A DNA stretch of 21,939 nt, taken from Lysobacterales bacterium CG_4_10_14_3_um_filter_64_11 (GTDB taxonomy: Bacteria; Pseudomonadota; Gammaproteobacteria; Xanthomonadales; Xanthomonadaceae). Positions within the stretch are counted from its first letter, which is position 1, and the number at the start of each line of letters is the position of its first letter. Position numbers and translations under genes: made by a program. The stretch spans positions 1 through 21,939 of the forward strand of contig PFJA01000225.1 in NCBI GenBank assembly GCA_002782905.1, in the 5' to 3' direction. Below, one piece after another: positions 15,060-21,939 of the stretch. The notes under the pieces are model-generated. The model saw only the letters and a program-made list of their open reading frames with translations. It was not told the origin of the DNA and made no database searches.

Positions 15060-15698
15060 TCACTCCGGCTCGTGCTCGCCCAGCGGCAGCCGCGGTTGCT
15101 TGAGCGGCAACACACCATGGCCTTCGGTGATGTTTTTGAACTCGATTCGGCTCACTGAAACATAACGCTCGTTGCCACCGATCTGCACCTGCGGCCCCTG
15201 TGTCAACGCCCGCCCCTGTTCATCCACGCGCACCACCATGCTCGCCTTGCGCCCCGTGTGGCAGATCGTCTTGATTTCGGTGAGTGAGTCGGCCCAGGCC
15301 AGCAGGTATTGGCTGCCCGCGAACAATTCGCCACGAAAATCGGTGCGCAGACCATAAGCCAGCACCGGAATATCCTGCCGATCGACCACTTCGGTAAGCT
15401 GCCAGACTTGGCGCTTGCTCAGGAACTGCGCCTCATCGACCAGCACGCAATGCAGCGTGCCGCGTGCCGCCACATCCGCCCGCACCAGCGCCTCGATATC
15501 ATCCTCAGCGGCAAAGATGCGGGCCGGCGCACGCAGCCCGATCCGCGATGCCACCACCCCGGCGCCGTAGCGATCATCCAGTTGCGGGGTCAAGATCAGC
15601 GTGCGCATGCCGCGCTCATGGTAGTTGTGCGCACTTTGCAACAGCGTGGTGGTCTTGCCGGCGTTCATCGCCGAATAGTAGAAATAGAGCTTGGCCAT
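15060..15698 (-). CDS. tdk: Thymidine kinase (type II)
   Basis: Tdk phosphorylates thymidine with ATP in the salvage route to dTMP. The 212-aa product has the P-loop SAMNAGKTTTLL (residues 9-20), the DEAQF motif with catalytic Glu89, and the lasso/substrate loop GGNERYVSV (174-182). It is about as long as E. coli Tdk. The zinc-binding cysteines of many type II enzymes are reduced here: ICHTGRK retains only Cys146, and the later SVSRIEF lacks the Cys/His seen in E. coli. The ATG at 15698 has no Shine-Dalgarno but a GATAAT hexamer 6 nt upstream, so the mRNA may be leaderless. An in-frame extension to 15914 overlaps rep and is rejected. It is divergent from rep. Confidence 0.93.
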   Translation of the reverse strand: MAKLYFYYSAMNAGKTTTLLQSAHNYHERGMRTLILTPQLDDRYGAGVVASRIGLRAPARIFAAEDDIEALVRADVAARGTLHCVLVDEAQFLSKRQVWQLTEVVDRQDIPVLAYGLRTDFRGELFAGSQYLLAWADSLTEIKTICHTGRKASMVVRVDEQGRALTQGPQVQIGGNERYVSVSRIEFKNITEGHGVLPLKQPRLPLGEHEPE

Positions 15699-15704
15699 GG
15701 CGTC

Positions 15705-15710
15705 ATTATC
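15705..15710 (-). promoter_or_regulatory. Putative -10 of a leaderless tdk promoter
   Basis: On the minus strand GATAAT (5 of 6) is followed by GACGCC and then the tdk ATG. A transcript starting 7 nt after the -10 would begin at the A of the start codon. No ribosome site is present upstream. The -35 at a 17-bp distance (TGCCGA) is poor. Confidence 0.4.
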
Positions 15711-15779
15711 GCCGCATCGCAGGTGTTTCGGCACGTCATCCTGCCGGCACTCCGAGCGCCCAGGCGAACCGGCAACCGC

Positions 15780-15785
15780 TACAAT
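15780..15785 (+). promoter_or_regulatory. Putative -10 for rep
   Basis: TACAAT (5 of 6 to consensus) lies 28 nt before the rep ATG in the 115-bp divergent region shared with tdk. No good -35 is visible at 16-18 bp. Confidence 0.35.
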
Positions 15786-15813
15786 CGCCGCCCAGAACGG
15801 CAACGGAATCCCC

Positions 15814-17793
15814 ATGCACGGACTCAACACCCCGCAACGCGAAGCGGTACTGCACACGCATACGCCGCTGCTGGTGCTGGCTGGCGCTGGCAGCGGCAAG
15901 ACCCGGGTGATCACCGAGAAGATCGCACACCTGATCGCCAGCGGCCAGCACGAAGCCCGCTACATCGCCGCGATCACCTTCACCAACAAGGCCGCGCGCG
16001 AGATGCGTGAGCGCGTGGCGAAACGGGTAAAGGCCGAGCGCGGCGAAGGCCTGACCGTGACCACGTTCCATGCGCTGGGCCTGCGTTTTTTGCAGATCGA
16101 GCACGCCCGCATCGGCCTGCGCCGCGGTTTTTCGGTATTCGACAGCGACGATCAACTGGGCGTGATCCGCGATCTGGCGCCGTCGGGCGCGAAGAAGGAT
16201 GCCGTCGAACAGTTGCGCGCGCTGCTGTCGCGTGCCAAGAACGAAGGGCTGTCGCCGGAACAGGCGCAAGCGGCGGCCGGCAGCGCGCGCGAGCGCGAGG
16301 CGGCGGCAATCTACGCAAAATACCAGCAGCGGCTAAGCGCGTTCAACGCGGTCGATTTCGATGACCTGATCCGGCTGCCGCTGCAACTGCTGGAGGCCGA
16401 TGCCGATCTCGCCGCCGCCTGGCGCGAGCGTATCCGCTACCTGCTGGTCGATGAGTGCCAAGACACCAACGGTGCGCAGTACCGCTTGCTGCGTCAGCTT
16501 GCCGGGCCGCGCGGGGCGATCACCTGCGTCGGCGACGATGACCAGAGCATCTACGCCTGGCGCGGTGCGCAGCCGGAAAACCTCGACCTGCTGGCGCGCG
16601 ATTACCCCGACCTGAAGGTCATCAAGCTGGAACAGAATTACCGTTGCTGCGCGCGCATCCTGCGCGCCGCCAACGCCCTGATCGCCAACAACCCGCACAC
16701 CCACGTCAAGAAACTGTGGAGCGATCAGGGCCAGGGCCAGCCGATCCGGGTCTGGCAATGCCGCGACAGCGAGCACGAGGCCGATCGGGTTGCCGCCGAA
16801 ATCGCCTTCATCAAAAACGAGCAGCAACTGCCGTGGTCGGATTTTGCCATCCTGTTTCGTGGCAATCACCAGTCGCGGCCACTGGAAAAGGCGCTGCAAC
16901 TGCTGCGTATTCCTTACCACCTGTCCGGCGGCACCGCGTTCCTCGACCGCGGCGAGGTCAAGGACGCGCTGGCGTGGCTGCGGCTGCTGGCCAACCCCGA
17001 TGATGACACCGCGTTTTTGCGTGCGATCGGCTCGCCCAAGCGTGAGGTCGGCAGCGCCAGCCTGGCCAAACTGGCCGAACTGGCGCATCACGCCGGCCTG
17101 TCGATGCTGCGCGCCGCAGCGCAGATTTCGCTGCTCAAGCAATTGCCGGCGCGGGCAATGTCCGGCCTGAGCGAGTTCATCGACATCGTGCACCGCTTGC
17201 AGGGTCTGGCGGAGCAGTTGCCCGCCGCCGAGCTGTGCCGCGCGCTGGCCAGCCAATCGGGGCTGCTGGCGGCGTTGCAGGCACAAACCCGCGACCCGGC
17301 GGTGTTCGAGCGGCGCCGCGCCAATCTGGAGGAGCTGGCCGACTGGTTTGCCGGCGCCGCCGCCGGCAGCGCCCGCGACCTGGCGGCACAGCTTGCCTTG
17401 CTCAGCCATTCTGACCGCGACGAGCCGGGCAACGCGGTGCGGCTGATGAGCCTGCACGGCGCCAAGGGTCTGGAGTTTGGCCACGTGTTCATCGTCGGCT
17501 GCGAGGACGGCAACCTGCCGCACGAAGCGAGCATGGACGAGGGCCAGCTCAACGAGGAACGACGCCTGATGTACGTCGGCATCAACCGCGCCAAACACCG
17601 TCTGTGGCTGAGCCACAGCAGCCAGACCAAACGCTGGGGGCAACTGCTGACGCTGCAACCGAGCCGGTTTCTCGCCGAACTGCCGGCCGCCGACGTGCAG
17701 CGCGACGGCGACGATCCGGAGCGCGAAGCGGTGCAGCGGCGTGAACGTGGCCGTGCGCATCTGGATGCGATCGCCAGCCTGCTCGGCGATTGA
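15814..17793 (+). CDS. rep: ATP-dependent DNA helicase Rep
   Basis: Rep is a superfamily 1A 3'-5' helicase that travels with the replisome and clears protein blocks such as RNA polymerase. The 659-aa product is close to E. coli Rep (673). Motifs in order: Q-like LNTPQREAV, Walker A AGAGSGKT (23-30), Ia TFTNKAAREM, II DECQD (213-217, Cys where E. coli has Tyr), III GDDDQSIYAWRGA (near 240), IV-V LMSLHGAKGLEFGHVFIVG, and VI EERRLMYVGINRAKHRL (near 581). The short C-terminus lacks the PcrA/UvrD Tudor-like tail. The ATG at 15814 begins MHGLNTPQREAV, just as Rep proteins do; an in-frame TTG/ATG extension back to 15691 would overlap tdk. No gene is coupled downstream. Confidence 0.94.
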   Translation: MHGLNTPQREAVLHTHTPLLVLAGAGSGKTRVITEKIAHLIASGQHEARYIAAITFTNKAAREMRERVAKRVKAERGEGLTVTTFHALGLRFLQIEHARIGLRRGFSVFDSDDQLGVIRDLAPSGAKKDAVEQLRALLSRAKNEGLSPEQAQAAAGSAREREAAAIYAKYQQRLSAFNAVDFDDLIRLPLQLLEADADLAAAWRERIRYLLVDECQDTNGAQYRLLRQLAGPRGAITCVGDDDQSIYAWRGAQPENLDLLARDYPDLKVIKLEQNYRCCARILRAANALIANNPHTHVKKLWSDQGQGQPIRVWQCRDSEHEADRVAAEIAFIKNEQQLPWSDFAILFRGNHQSRPLEKALQLLRIPYHLSGGTAFLDRGEVKDALAWLRLLANPDDDTAFLRAIGSPKREVGSASLAKLAELAHHAGLSMLRAAAQISLLKQLPARAMSGLSEFIDIVHRLQGLAEQLPAAELCRALASQSGLLAALQAQTRDPAVFERRRANLEELADWFAGAAAGSARDLAAQLALLSHSDRDEPGNAVRLMSLHGAKGLEFGHVFIVGCEDGNLPHEASMDEGQLNEERRLMYVGINRAKHRLWLSHSSQTKRWGQLLTLQPSRFLAELPAADVQRDGDDPEREAVQRRERGRAHLDAIASLLGD

Positions 17794-17837
17794 CGGGAAG
17801 CTGACACGCCGCTGAAGCATTGCAACAAGACCGCCCT

Positions 17838-17845
17838 GCTAAACT
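17838..17845 (+). promoter_or_regulatory. Putative extended -10 for the phosphatase gene
   Basis: GCTAAACT at 17838-17845, preceded by T, gives TGC-TAAACT, an extended -10 with four of six matches. TTGCAA (17820-17825) is upstream but only 14 bp away. It lies 31 nt before the ATG at 17876. Confidence 0.3.
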
Positions 17846-17875
17846 GCGCGTTCAGATTTAACGGGATTGTTCATC

Positions 17876-18760
17876 ATGCGTATCCGTTTGATTGCCGCAA
17901 GCGTCCTGCTCACCGTGCTGGCCGGCTGCGCCAGCCACCCAACACCGACGCCGGGCGTACTGGCACCCGACTCGGCACAACCGATTGTTTCGGAAAGCAA
18001 CAACACGCTCGATGCCACCTTGTGGATGCAGCAATCGGCCGAGTACGAGGCGGTGCTGTTGGGCAGCTATACCCTGGCTCGGCAACAGCTCGATCTGGCG
18101 CTGGCCGACCCGAACTGGGACGCGATGCCCACCGGCGAGCGCAAGGTGCCAGCCAGTGGTCTGTCGCCGGCAGTGATCGCCGATGCCGACGAAACCCTGC
18201 TCGACAACAGCGCATTTCAGGCGCGCAGCATTCGCGCGCAAAACACCGATTTCAACTATGCCGCGTGGTTGTCGTGGGTGAGTGAGCGCCGCGCCCGCGC
18301 GCTGCCCGGCGCGCTGGCCTTCTATCGCTACGCCGCCGAACAGGGCGTCAGCGTGTATTACGTCAGCAACCGCGATGACCCCGCCGAACGCGCCGCCACC
18401 GTGGACAATCTGCGCGCACTGGGCTTTCCGGTCGCCGAGGACGGCAGCAACGTGATGTTGCGCAATGATCCGCGTGCGCCGAGCCGTGACAAGGGCGAGC
18501 GCCGCACCTGGATCAGCGAGCGGCATCGGGTGCTGCTGCTGCTGGGCGACAACCTCGGCGACTTTGTCGATGGTGTCGCCACCAGCCCGCGCGCACGCCA
18601 CACCCTGGTCGAGCGCTACCGCCCGCGCTGGGGCCGGCAATGGATCATGCTGCCCAACCCGGCCTATGGCAGTTGGGAGTCGGCGATACTGCGCGAATGC
18701 GGCGAGCGCGGCAAGACCGACCCGAACGGTTGCAAACGTGACGCGTTGCGTCTGCAATAG
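17876..18760 (+). CDS. 5'-nucleotidase/acid phosphatase lipoprotein, e(P4) family
   Basis: The 294-aa lipoprotein has lipobox LAGC with lipidated Cys18, followed by Ala, suggesting the outer membrane. The body is a HAD-superfamily class C acid phosphatase: motif I IADADETLLDN (nucleophile D103, acid D105), motif II YYVSNR near 161-166, a Lys near 206, and motif IV LLGDNLGDF near 222-230. In Haemophilus the family member e(P4) dephosphorylates nucleotides such as NMN and 5'-nucleotides at the surface, allowing nucleoside uptake. A WLSWVSERRARALPGALAFY stretch is typical of the cap region. The ATG at 17876 has GGGA 9 nt upstream; a TTG at 17867 would add MFI. Local thymidine salvage by tdk is nearby but not co-oriented. 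Exact substrate is inferred. Confidence 0.92.
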   Translation: MRIRLIAASVLLTVLAGCASHPTPTPGVLAPDSAQPIVSESNNTLDATLWMQQSAEYEAVLLGSYTLARQQLDLALADPNWDAMPTGERKVPASGLSPAVIADADETLLDNSAFQARSIRAQNTDFNYAAWLSWVSERRARALPGALAFYRYAAEQGVSVYYVSNRDDPAERAATVDNLRALGFPVAEDGSNVMLRNDPRAPSRDKGERRTWISERHRVLLLLGDNLGDFVDGVATSPRARHTLVERYRPRWGRQWIMLPNPAYGSWESAILRECGERGKTDPNGCKRDALRLQ

Positions 18761-18761
18761 G

Positions 18762-18784
18762 CTGCTCCGAAGCAGGAGATTTTT
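18762..18784 (+). terminator. Weak terminator-like hairpin after the phosphatase gene
   Basis: CTGCT (18762-18766) and AGCAG (18771-18775) form a 5-bp stem with a CCGA loop, followed by GAGA and five T (18780-18784). The stem is short, so termination is only suggested. Confidence 0.3.
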
Positions 18785-18985
18785 GCTCGCCATAAGCGCC
18801 AAGCGCATGATGGAATTAGCATTGTCAAGGAAGGTTGCGACCTGATCAGCGCGACTTCTTTTGGCACACGAATGTGCTCGCCACGCGCGCCAAGAGAAGA
18901 TAAAAGATGATCGAAGTTGGAACTGAGGTACTGGCCGTCGACGTTACCGTAGCAATAACGCCGCCATGAATCGACGGCTTGACTT

Positions 18986-19010
18986 CTTGGCGTACTTGGC
19001 GATCTTGGCG
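18986..19010. repeat. Three CTTGGCG units, 9-bp period
   Basis: CTTGGCG occurs at 18986-18992, 18995-19001 and 19004-19010, separated by two variable bases each. It is seen only here in the window. Function unknown. Confidence 0.7.
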
Positions 19011-19068
19011 CGAAATGAACTTCTCTGACCTGCATTGCTGATGAAACCGCAATAGTTGAATTCTTCCA

Positions 19069-19090
19069 GCGGCGCGCAACGAAGCGCCGC
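19069..19090 (+). promoter_or_regulatory. 5'-leader hairpin before the Ala/Glu-tail lipoprotein gene
   Basis: GCGGCGC (19069-19075) pairs perfectly with GCGCCGC (19084-19090) around an 8-nt loop, GCAACGAA. It ends 12 nt before the AGGAGA ribosome site (19103-19108), close enough to influence translation or mRNA stability. No known riboswitch or binding motif is recognised. Confidence 0.4.
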
Positions 19091-19113
19091 GAACCCTTAC
19101 GCAGGAGAGTCTC

Positions 19114-20097
19114 ATGATTACCTCAAACCGAATTCGAATGCTGTCGCTCACTCTTGCCCTGCCATTGCTGTTTGCGTGCGGCAAGGAAGGCTCCGCCCCG
19201 GCGGTTGCCGAAGCCGGCAAAAGCCCGACCGATGCCGTCGCGCAGTGGGCGCAAAGCCTGCGCAGCAACGACATGCAAGCGTTCAGCCGGCAATGGCTGC
19301 CCGACGACCTGCGCCAGCGCACTGAAGCACTGTTCGAGTCGCAGCGGCAGGCGTTGCCGCCCGCCGACGACAACGAGCGTGATGAGTTTGCGCAGACGCT
19401 GGCAAAACTGACCGCCACTGACGCCGAAGCAACCCTGTACGCTGAACTCGAACCGATGCTGACCAAGCTCGATGCCGAAATCGGTAGCCAGTTGCCGCTC
19501 GCGGTGGCGATGGGCAGCGGCTTTGCCTCGGCAGCGATTGCTGAAAGCACAGCCCTGAGCGATGACGAAAAGCAACACGCCAGCAGCGCGTTGGTGGCGC
19601 TCACCGGCTGGGCCTCGACCTTGCCGCTCACCGACCGTGACAAGGCAAAAGCGGCGATCGCTGCGCTTACCGATACCGCGCGCAAGCTGCAACTGACCGA
19701 CATCGACAGCCTGCGCGCGATCAGTCTCGACGACGCCCTGAACAAGGCCGGAGTGGCCGCAGCGGGGGTCAAAACCATCCTTGCGACATACGGCCTCGAT
19801 GTGGACAAGGCACTGGCCAGTGTCGAGGCCAGCGAAGTACAGCGCGACGGTGATGGCGCCCGGGTCAAGGTGAGCTACACCCTGCTCGACAAGCCGATCA
19901 GCTTTGAAATGGACATGCTGCAACGCGACGGCCATTGGTTTGCCGCGTCCGGCATCGCCCGTACCCAAACAGCGCTGGCCGCCGCCGAAGCCGCAGCCGC
20001 CGCCGAAGCCGCAGCCGAAGCCGAAGCAGCTAGCGACCAACAACCCAGCGCCGAAGCAAGTGGCGACGAGGCGGCGCAATCCGCGCCGGCCAATTGA
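19114..20097 (+). CDS. Lipoprotein with Ala/Glu-rich C-terminal tail, unknown function
   Basis: The 327-aa product has a lipoprotein signal peptide (lipobox LFAC, Cys22, then Gly-Lys). The next part (about 37-95) is helical and charged (SPTDAVAQWAQSLRSNDMQA, then WLPDDLRQRTEALFESQ), resembling domains of exported proteins that track a count or load, but I assign no family. A long helical middle follows. A beta-type segment (ASVEASEVQRDGDGARVKVS, then YTLLDKPISFEMDMLQRDGHW) looks like an NTF2/DUF-like strand set. The tail from about residue 288 is almost only Ala, Glu, Gln and Ser, encoded in part by a perfect 18-bp tandem duplication (19981-19998 and 19999-20016). A strong AGGAGA lies 5 nt before the ATG. 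plsB starts 53 bp later on the same strand and could be co-transcribed. Confidence 0.85.
   Translation: MITSNRIRMLSLTLALPLLFACGKEGSAPAVAEAGKSPTDAVAQWAQSLRSNDMQAFSRQWLPDDLRQRTEALFESQRQALPPADDNERDEFAQTLAKLTATDAEATLYAELEPMLTKLDAEIGSQLPLAVAMGSGFASAAIAESTALSDDEKQHASSALVALTGWASTLPLTDRDKAKAAIAALTDTARKLQLTDIDSLRAISLDDALNKAGVAAAGVKTILATYGLDVDKALASVEASEVQRDGDGARVKVSYTLLDKPISFEMDMLQRDGHWFAASGIARTQTALAAAEAAAAAEAAAEAEAASDQQPSAEASGDEAAQSAPAN
19981..20016 (+). repeat. 18-bp perfect tandem duplication inside a coding tail
   Basis: Two identical 18-bp units (19981-19998, 19999-20016) encode Ala-Ala-Glu-Ala-Ala-Ala twice, followed by further GCC-GAA codons. Because 18 is a multiple of three, copy-number change would alter tail length without breaking the frame. 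Confidence 0.85.
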
Positions 20098-20150
20098 CAG
20101 CCGCGCCGCGCGCGCAACGCGCCGGTGATGGGCGCGTTACCCTAGTGCCG

Positions 20151-21939
20151 ATGACCGCCAACCAGCCCCTGCCCACCGCAGCCACCGAGCATGCTGCCAG
20201 CGGCTCGCCAACACCACGCCGACCGCCGCCGCGGGTGGCGCGGCAGCCATGGTGGTCGCACGTGCTCGGCTGGATCATGGCGCCGTGGATCACGCTCAAG
20301 ATCGAATCGCACCCCGGCGGCGATGGCGACATCGTTGGCGACGGCCGGCCCGTGGTCTACGTGCTGGAGCGGCATGGCTTGTCGAATGTATTGATTCTGG
20401 AGCGTGCCTGCCGTGAAGCGGGCCTGCCATCACCGTGGCTGGCACCCGCGGCCGACCCGCTGCGCCGCAGCCGCGCCTACCTGCCGCTGTCGCGGCGGCG
20501 TGGCGGCGTGCTGCCACCGGGCCTTGGCCGTTTGCTGGCCGCACACCGCGAGTACCCCGATCTGGACGTGCAACTGGTGCCGGTGTCGATTTTTGTCGGC
20601 CGTGCGCCGGATCGGCAATCGGGCTGGTTTCGGGTGTTGTTCGCCGAGAATTGGGCGCTGGTTGGCCGCTTTCGCCGTTTGATCGCCATCGCCCTGAACG
20701 GCCGCAACACCCTGGTACGGTTCTCGCCACCCACTGCGGTGCGCGGCATCCTCGCCGAGGGGCTGCCGCCGGAACGCACCATCCGCAAGCTGTGGCGCGT
20801 GTTGCGCGCACACTTCCATCGCATCCGCGCAACGGTGATCGGCCCCGATCTGTCGCATCGGCGGTTGTTGGTTGATCGCGTGCTCGATGCCGACCCGGTG
20901 CGCCACGCCATCGCCGACCATGCCCGGCGCGAAGGCAAAACTGCGGCCTGGGCGTGGCGCAAGGCGCACCACTACACCTGGGAGATCGCCGCCGATTATT
21001 CGCATACCGTGGTGCGCTCGCTGAGCTTTGCCCTCACCGTGTTGTGGAACCGCATCTATGACGGCATCACCGTCAACCATTTGGACAGCGTCAAGCAACA
21101 TGCGCCGGGGCATGAGGTGGTTTATGCACCCAGCCACCGCAGCCACATCGATTACCTGCTGCTGAGCTACCTGTTTTACAGCCACGGCATCGTGCCGCCG
21201 CACATCGTTGCCGGCGTCAATCTCAACATGCCGGTGCTGGGTTCGGTGCTGCGCCGTGGCGGCGCGTTCTTCATCCGCCGCAGCATCCGTGGCAACCCGC
21301 TGTATGCCGCGGTGCTGGCGGAATATGTGGCGCAACTGGTGGGCGAAGGATTTTCGATCGAATACTTCGTTGAGGGTGGGCGTTCGCGCACCGGACGCTT
21401 GCTGCAGGCCAAAGCCGGGATGGTCAACATGACCGTGCGCGCGTTCCTGCGCCAGCCGCGACGACCGGTGATGTTTCAACCGGTGTACCTGGGTTACGAA
21501 AAGCTGATCGAGGGCAAAAGCTATCTCGATGAACTGTCCGGGCAACCCAAAAGCAAGGAAACGCTGTGGGCGCTGCTGCGTGCCGGTGCCGGCATCCTGC
21601 GCCGGCGCTACGGCAAGGTCACGGTCAACTTCGGCGAACCGATCTTCCTTACCGACATCCTCGAACAACACGCGCCGAACTGGCGCGACCAGCATGTCGA
21701 GCCCGATCAGAAACCGGCATGGTTGAGCGCAGTGGTCGACGACATCGCGCATCGGATACTGGTCAACATCAACCGCGCCAGCGACGTCAACCCGGTCAAT
21801 CTGTTGGCAGTGGCGCTGCTGTCGACGCCCAAACAGGCGATGTCGGAAACCGACCTGTTGTACCAACTGGGCTTGCTCAAGCGCCTGCTCGATGCCGTGC
21901 CGTTTTCGCCGCGCACCACGCTCACCGCGATGAGCCCCG
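20151..21939 (+). CDS. plsB: Glycerol-3-phosphate acyltransferase PlsB (partial, 3' end outside window)
   Basis: PlsB acylates sn-glycerol 3-phosphate at position 1 at the inner membrane, the first step of phospholipid synthesis. The frame stays open for 596 codons to the window edge; the family is about 800 residues, so roughly the last quarter is missing. Acyltransferase blocks are all visible: I HRSHID (H329, D334), II GGAFFIRRS, III FVEGGRSRTGR (E408 to about 416) and IV QPVYLGYEK. The N-terminal YVLERHGLSNVLILERAC segment is also typical of PlsB. The ATG at 20151 is preceded by GTG-CCG in frame and has no clear Shine-Dalgarno; an internal ATG at residue 43 (MAPWITLK) is a possible alternative. 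The extra Pro/Arg-rich N-terminus before it is low complexity. Confidence 0.94.
   Translation, partial: MTANQPLPTAATEHAASGSPTPRRPPPRVARQPWWSHVLGWIMAPWITLKIESHPGGDGDIVGDGRPVVYVLERHGLSNVLILERACREAGLPSPWLAPAADPLRRSRAYLPLSRRRGGVLPPGLGRLLAAHREYPDLDVQLVPVSIFVGRAPDRQSGWFRVLFAENWALVGRFRRLIAIALNGRNTLVRFSPPTAVRGILAEGLPPERTIRKLWRVLRAHFHRIRATVIGPDLSHRRLLVDRVLDADPVRHAIADHARREGKTAAWAWRKAHHYTWEIAADYSHTVVRSLSFALTVLWNRIYDGITVNHLDSVKQHAPGHEVVYAPSHRSHIDYLLLSYLFYSHGIVPPHIVAGVNLNMPVLGSVLRRGGAFFIRRSIRGNPLYAAVLAEYVAQLVGEGFSIEYFVEGGRSRTGRLLQAKAGMVNMTVRAFLRQPRRPVMFQPVYLGYEKLIEGKSYLDELSGQPKSKETLWALLRAGAGILRRRYGKVTVNFGEPIFLTDILEQHAPNWRDQHVEPDQKPAWLSAVVDDIAHRILVNINRASDVNPVNLLAVALLSTPKQAMSETDLLYQLGLLKRLLDAVPFSPRTTLTAMSP

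Larger units (their letters stand above)
18761..19113. other. Intergenic region, no convincing gene
   Basis: The 353-bp gap between the phosphatase and the next lipoprotein gene has a weak terminator-like hairpin at its start and three 9-bp-spaced CTTGGCG units (18986, 18995, 19004). A GC-rich hairpin lies in the leader of the downstream gene. Base composition is less GC-rich than in the flanking genes. Long minus-strand frames across it are not coding; the SRQDRQVRQEV-type translation arises from the CTTGGCG repeat. It may be a decayed gene or dispersed repeat. Confidence 0.6.

Noticed and set aside
16333..17820. 495-aa minus-strand ORF
   Set aside because: Antisense to rep, whose motifs are all clear on the plus strand.
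18846..19868. 340-aa minus-strand ORF
   Set aside because: Ser/Ala-rich shadow of the lipoprotein gene running into repeat-derived intergenic sequence; no domain.
20430..21866. 478-aa minus-strand ORF
   Set aside because: Antisense to plsB; the plus-strand frame carries all four acyltransferase blocks.

Overview
The window is a GC-rich chromosomal segment. A hand count of 17041-17100 gives about 72% GC. The gene set is that of a gammaproteobacterium of the Xanthomonadales/Lysobacterales type: a RelA with a decayed hydrolase domain, Hda, a DUF2066 protein, Rep helicase, PlsB, an e(P4)-type phosphatase lipoprotein and a fused indolepyruvate ferredoxin oxidoreductase. The taxonomic placement is inferred from gene content; no rRNA is present. 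No tRNA, rRNA, CRISPR array or intact insertion sequence was seen.

Layout: (1) 1-221 is non-coding, with a 23-bp tandem repeat and a CCCGGGTT/AACCCGGG hairpin. (2) 222-3724, minus strand: relA followed, with an ATGA stop/start overlap, by a membrane-anchored TPR-like protein. (3) 3863-4360, plus strand: a small secreted protein behind a 12-bp perfect palindrome. (4) 4404-7913, minus: a 1169-aa indolepyruvate:ferredoxin oxidoreductase. (5) 7914-8325: intergenic, with a REP-like 28-bp inverted repeat pair framed by a 19-bp direct repeat. (6) 8326-9129, minus: a BtuF-like cobalamin-binding protein without a signal peptide. (7) 9210-10856, plus: a lower-GC accessory islet with two lipoprotein genes. 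The first is preceded by TTGACA, a G9-T-G6 tract and TAAT, the layout of a slippage-controlled promoter. The second encodes a putative HELMH zinc metalloprotease lipoprotein with no ATG at its signal peptide. (8) 10847-14952, minus: a tight run DUF2066 - PgsA-like - AI-2E family permease - hda - pdxH, with three 4-bp overlaps. (9) 15060-15698, minus: tdk, probably leaderless, divergent from rep (15814-17793). (10) 17876-18760: e(P4)-family acid phosphatase lipoprotein. (11) 18761-19113: intergenic. (12) 19114-20097: a lipoprotein with an Ala/Glu-rich tail. (13) 20151 to the window end: the first 596 codons of plsB.

Most of the window is core housekeeping: stringent response, replication control and restart, phospholipid synthesis, nucleotide and PLP salvage. 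The best candidate for something undescribed is the 9.2-10.9 kb islet, where a possibly phase-variable promoter drives a lipoprotein that is followed by a lipoprotein zincin. No experimental function is known to me for either protein; linking them is inference from adjacency, shared lipoprotein character and base composition.
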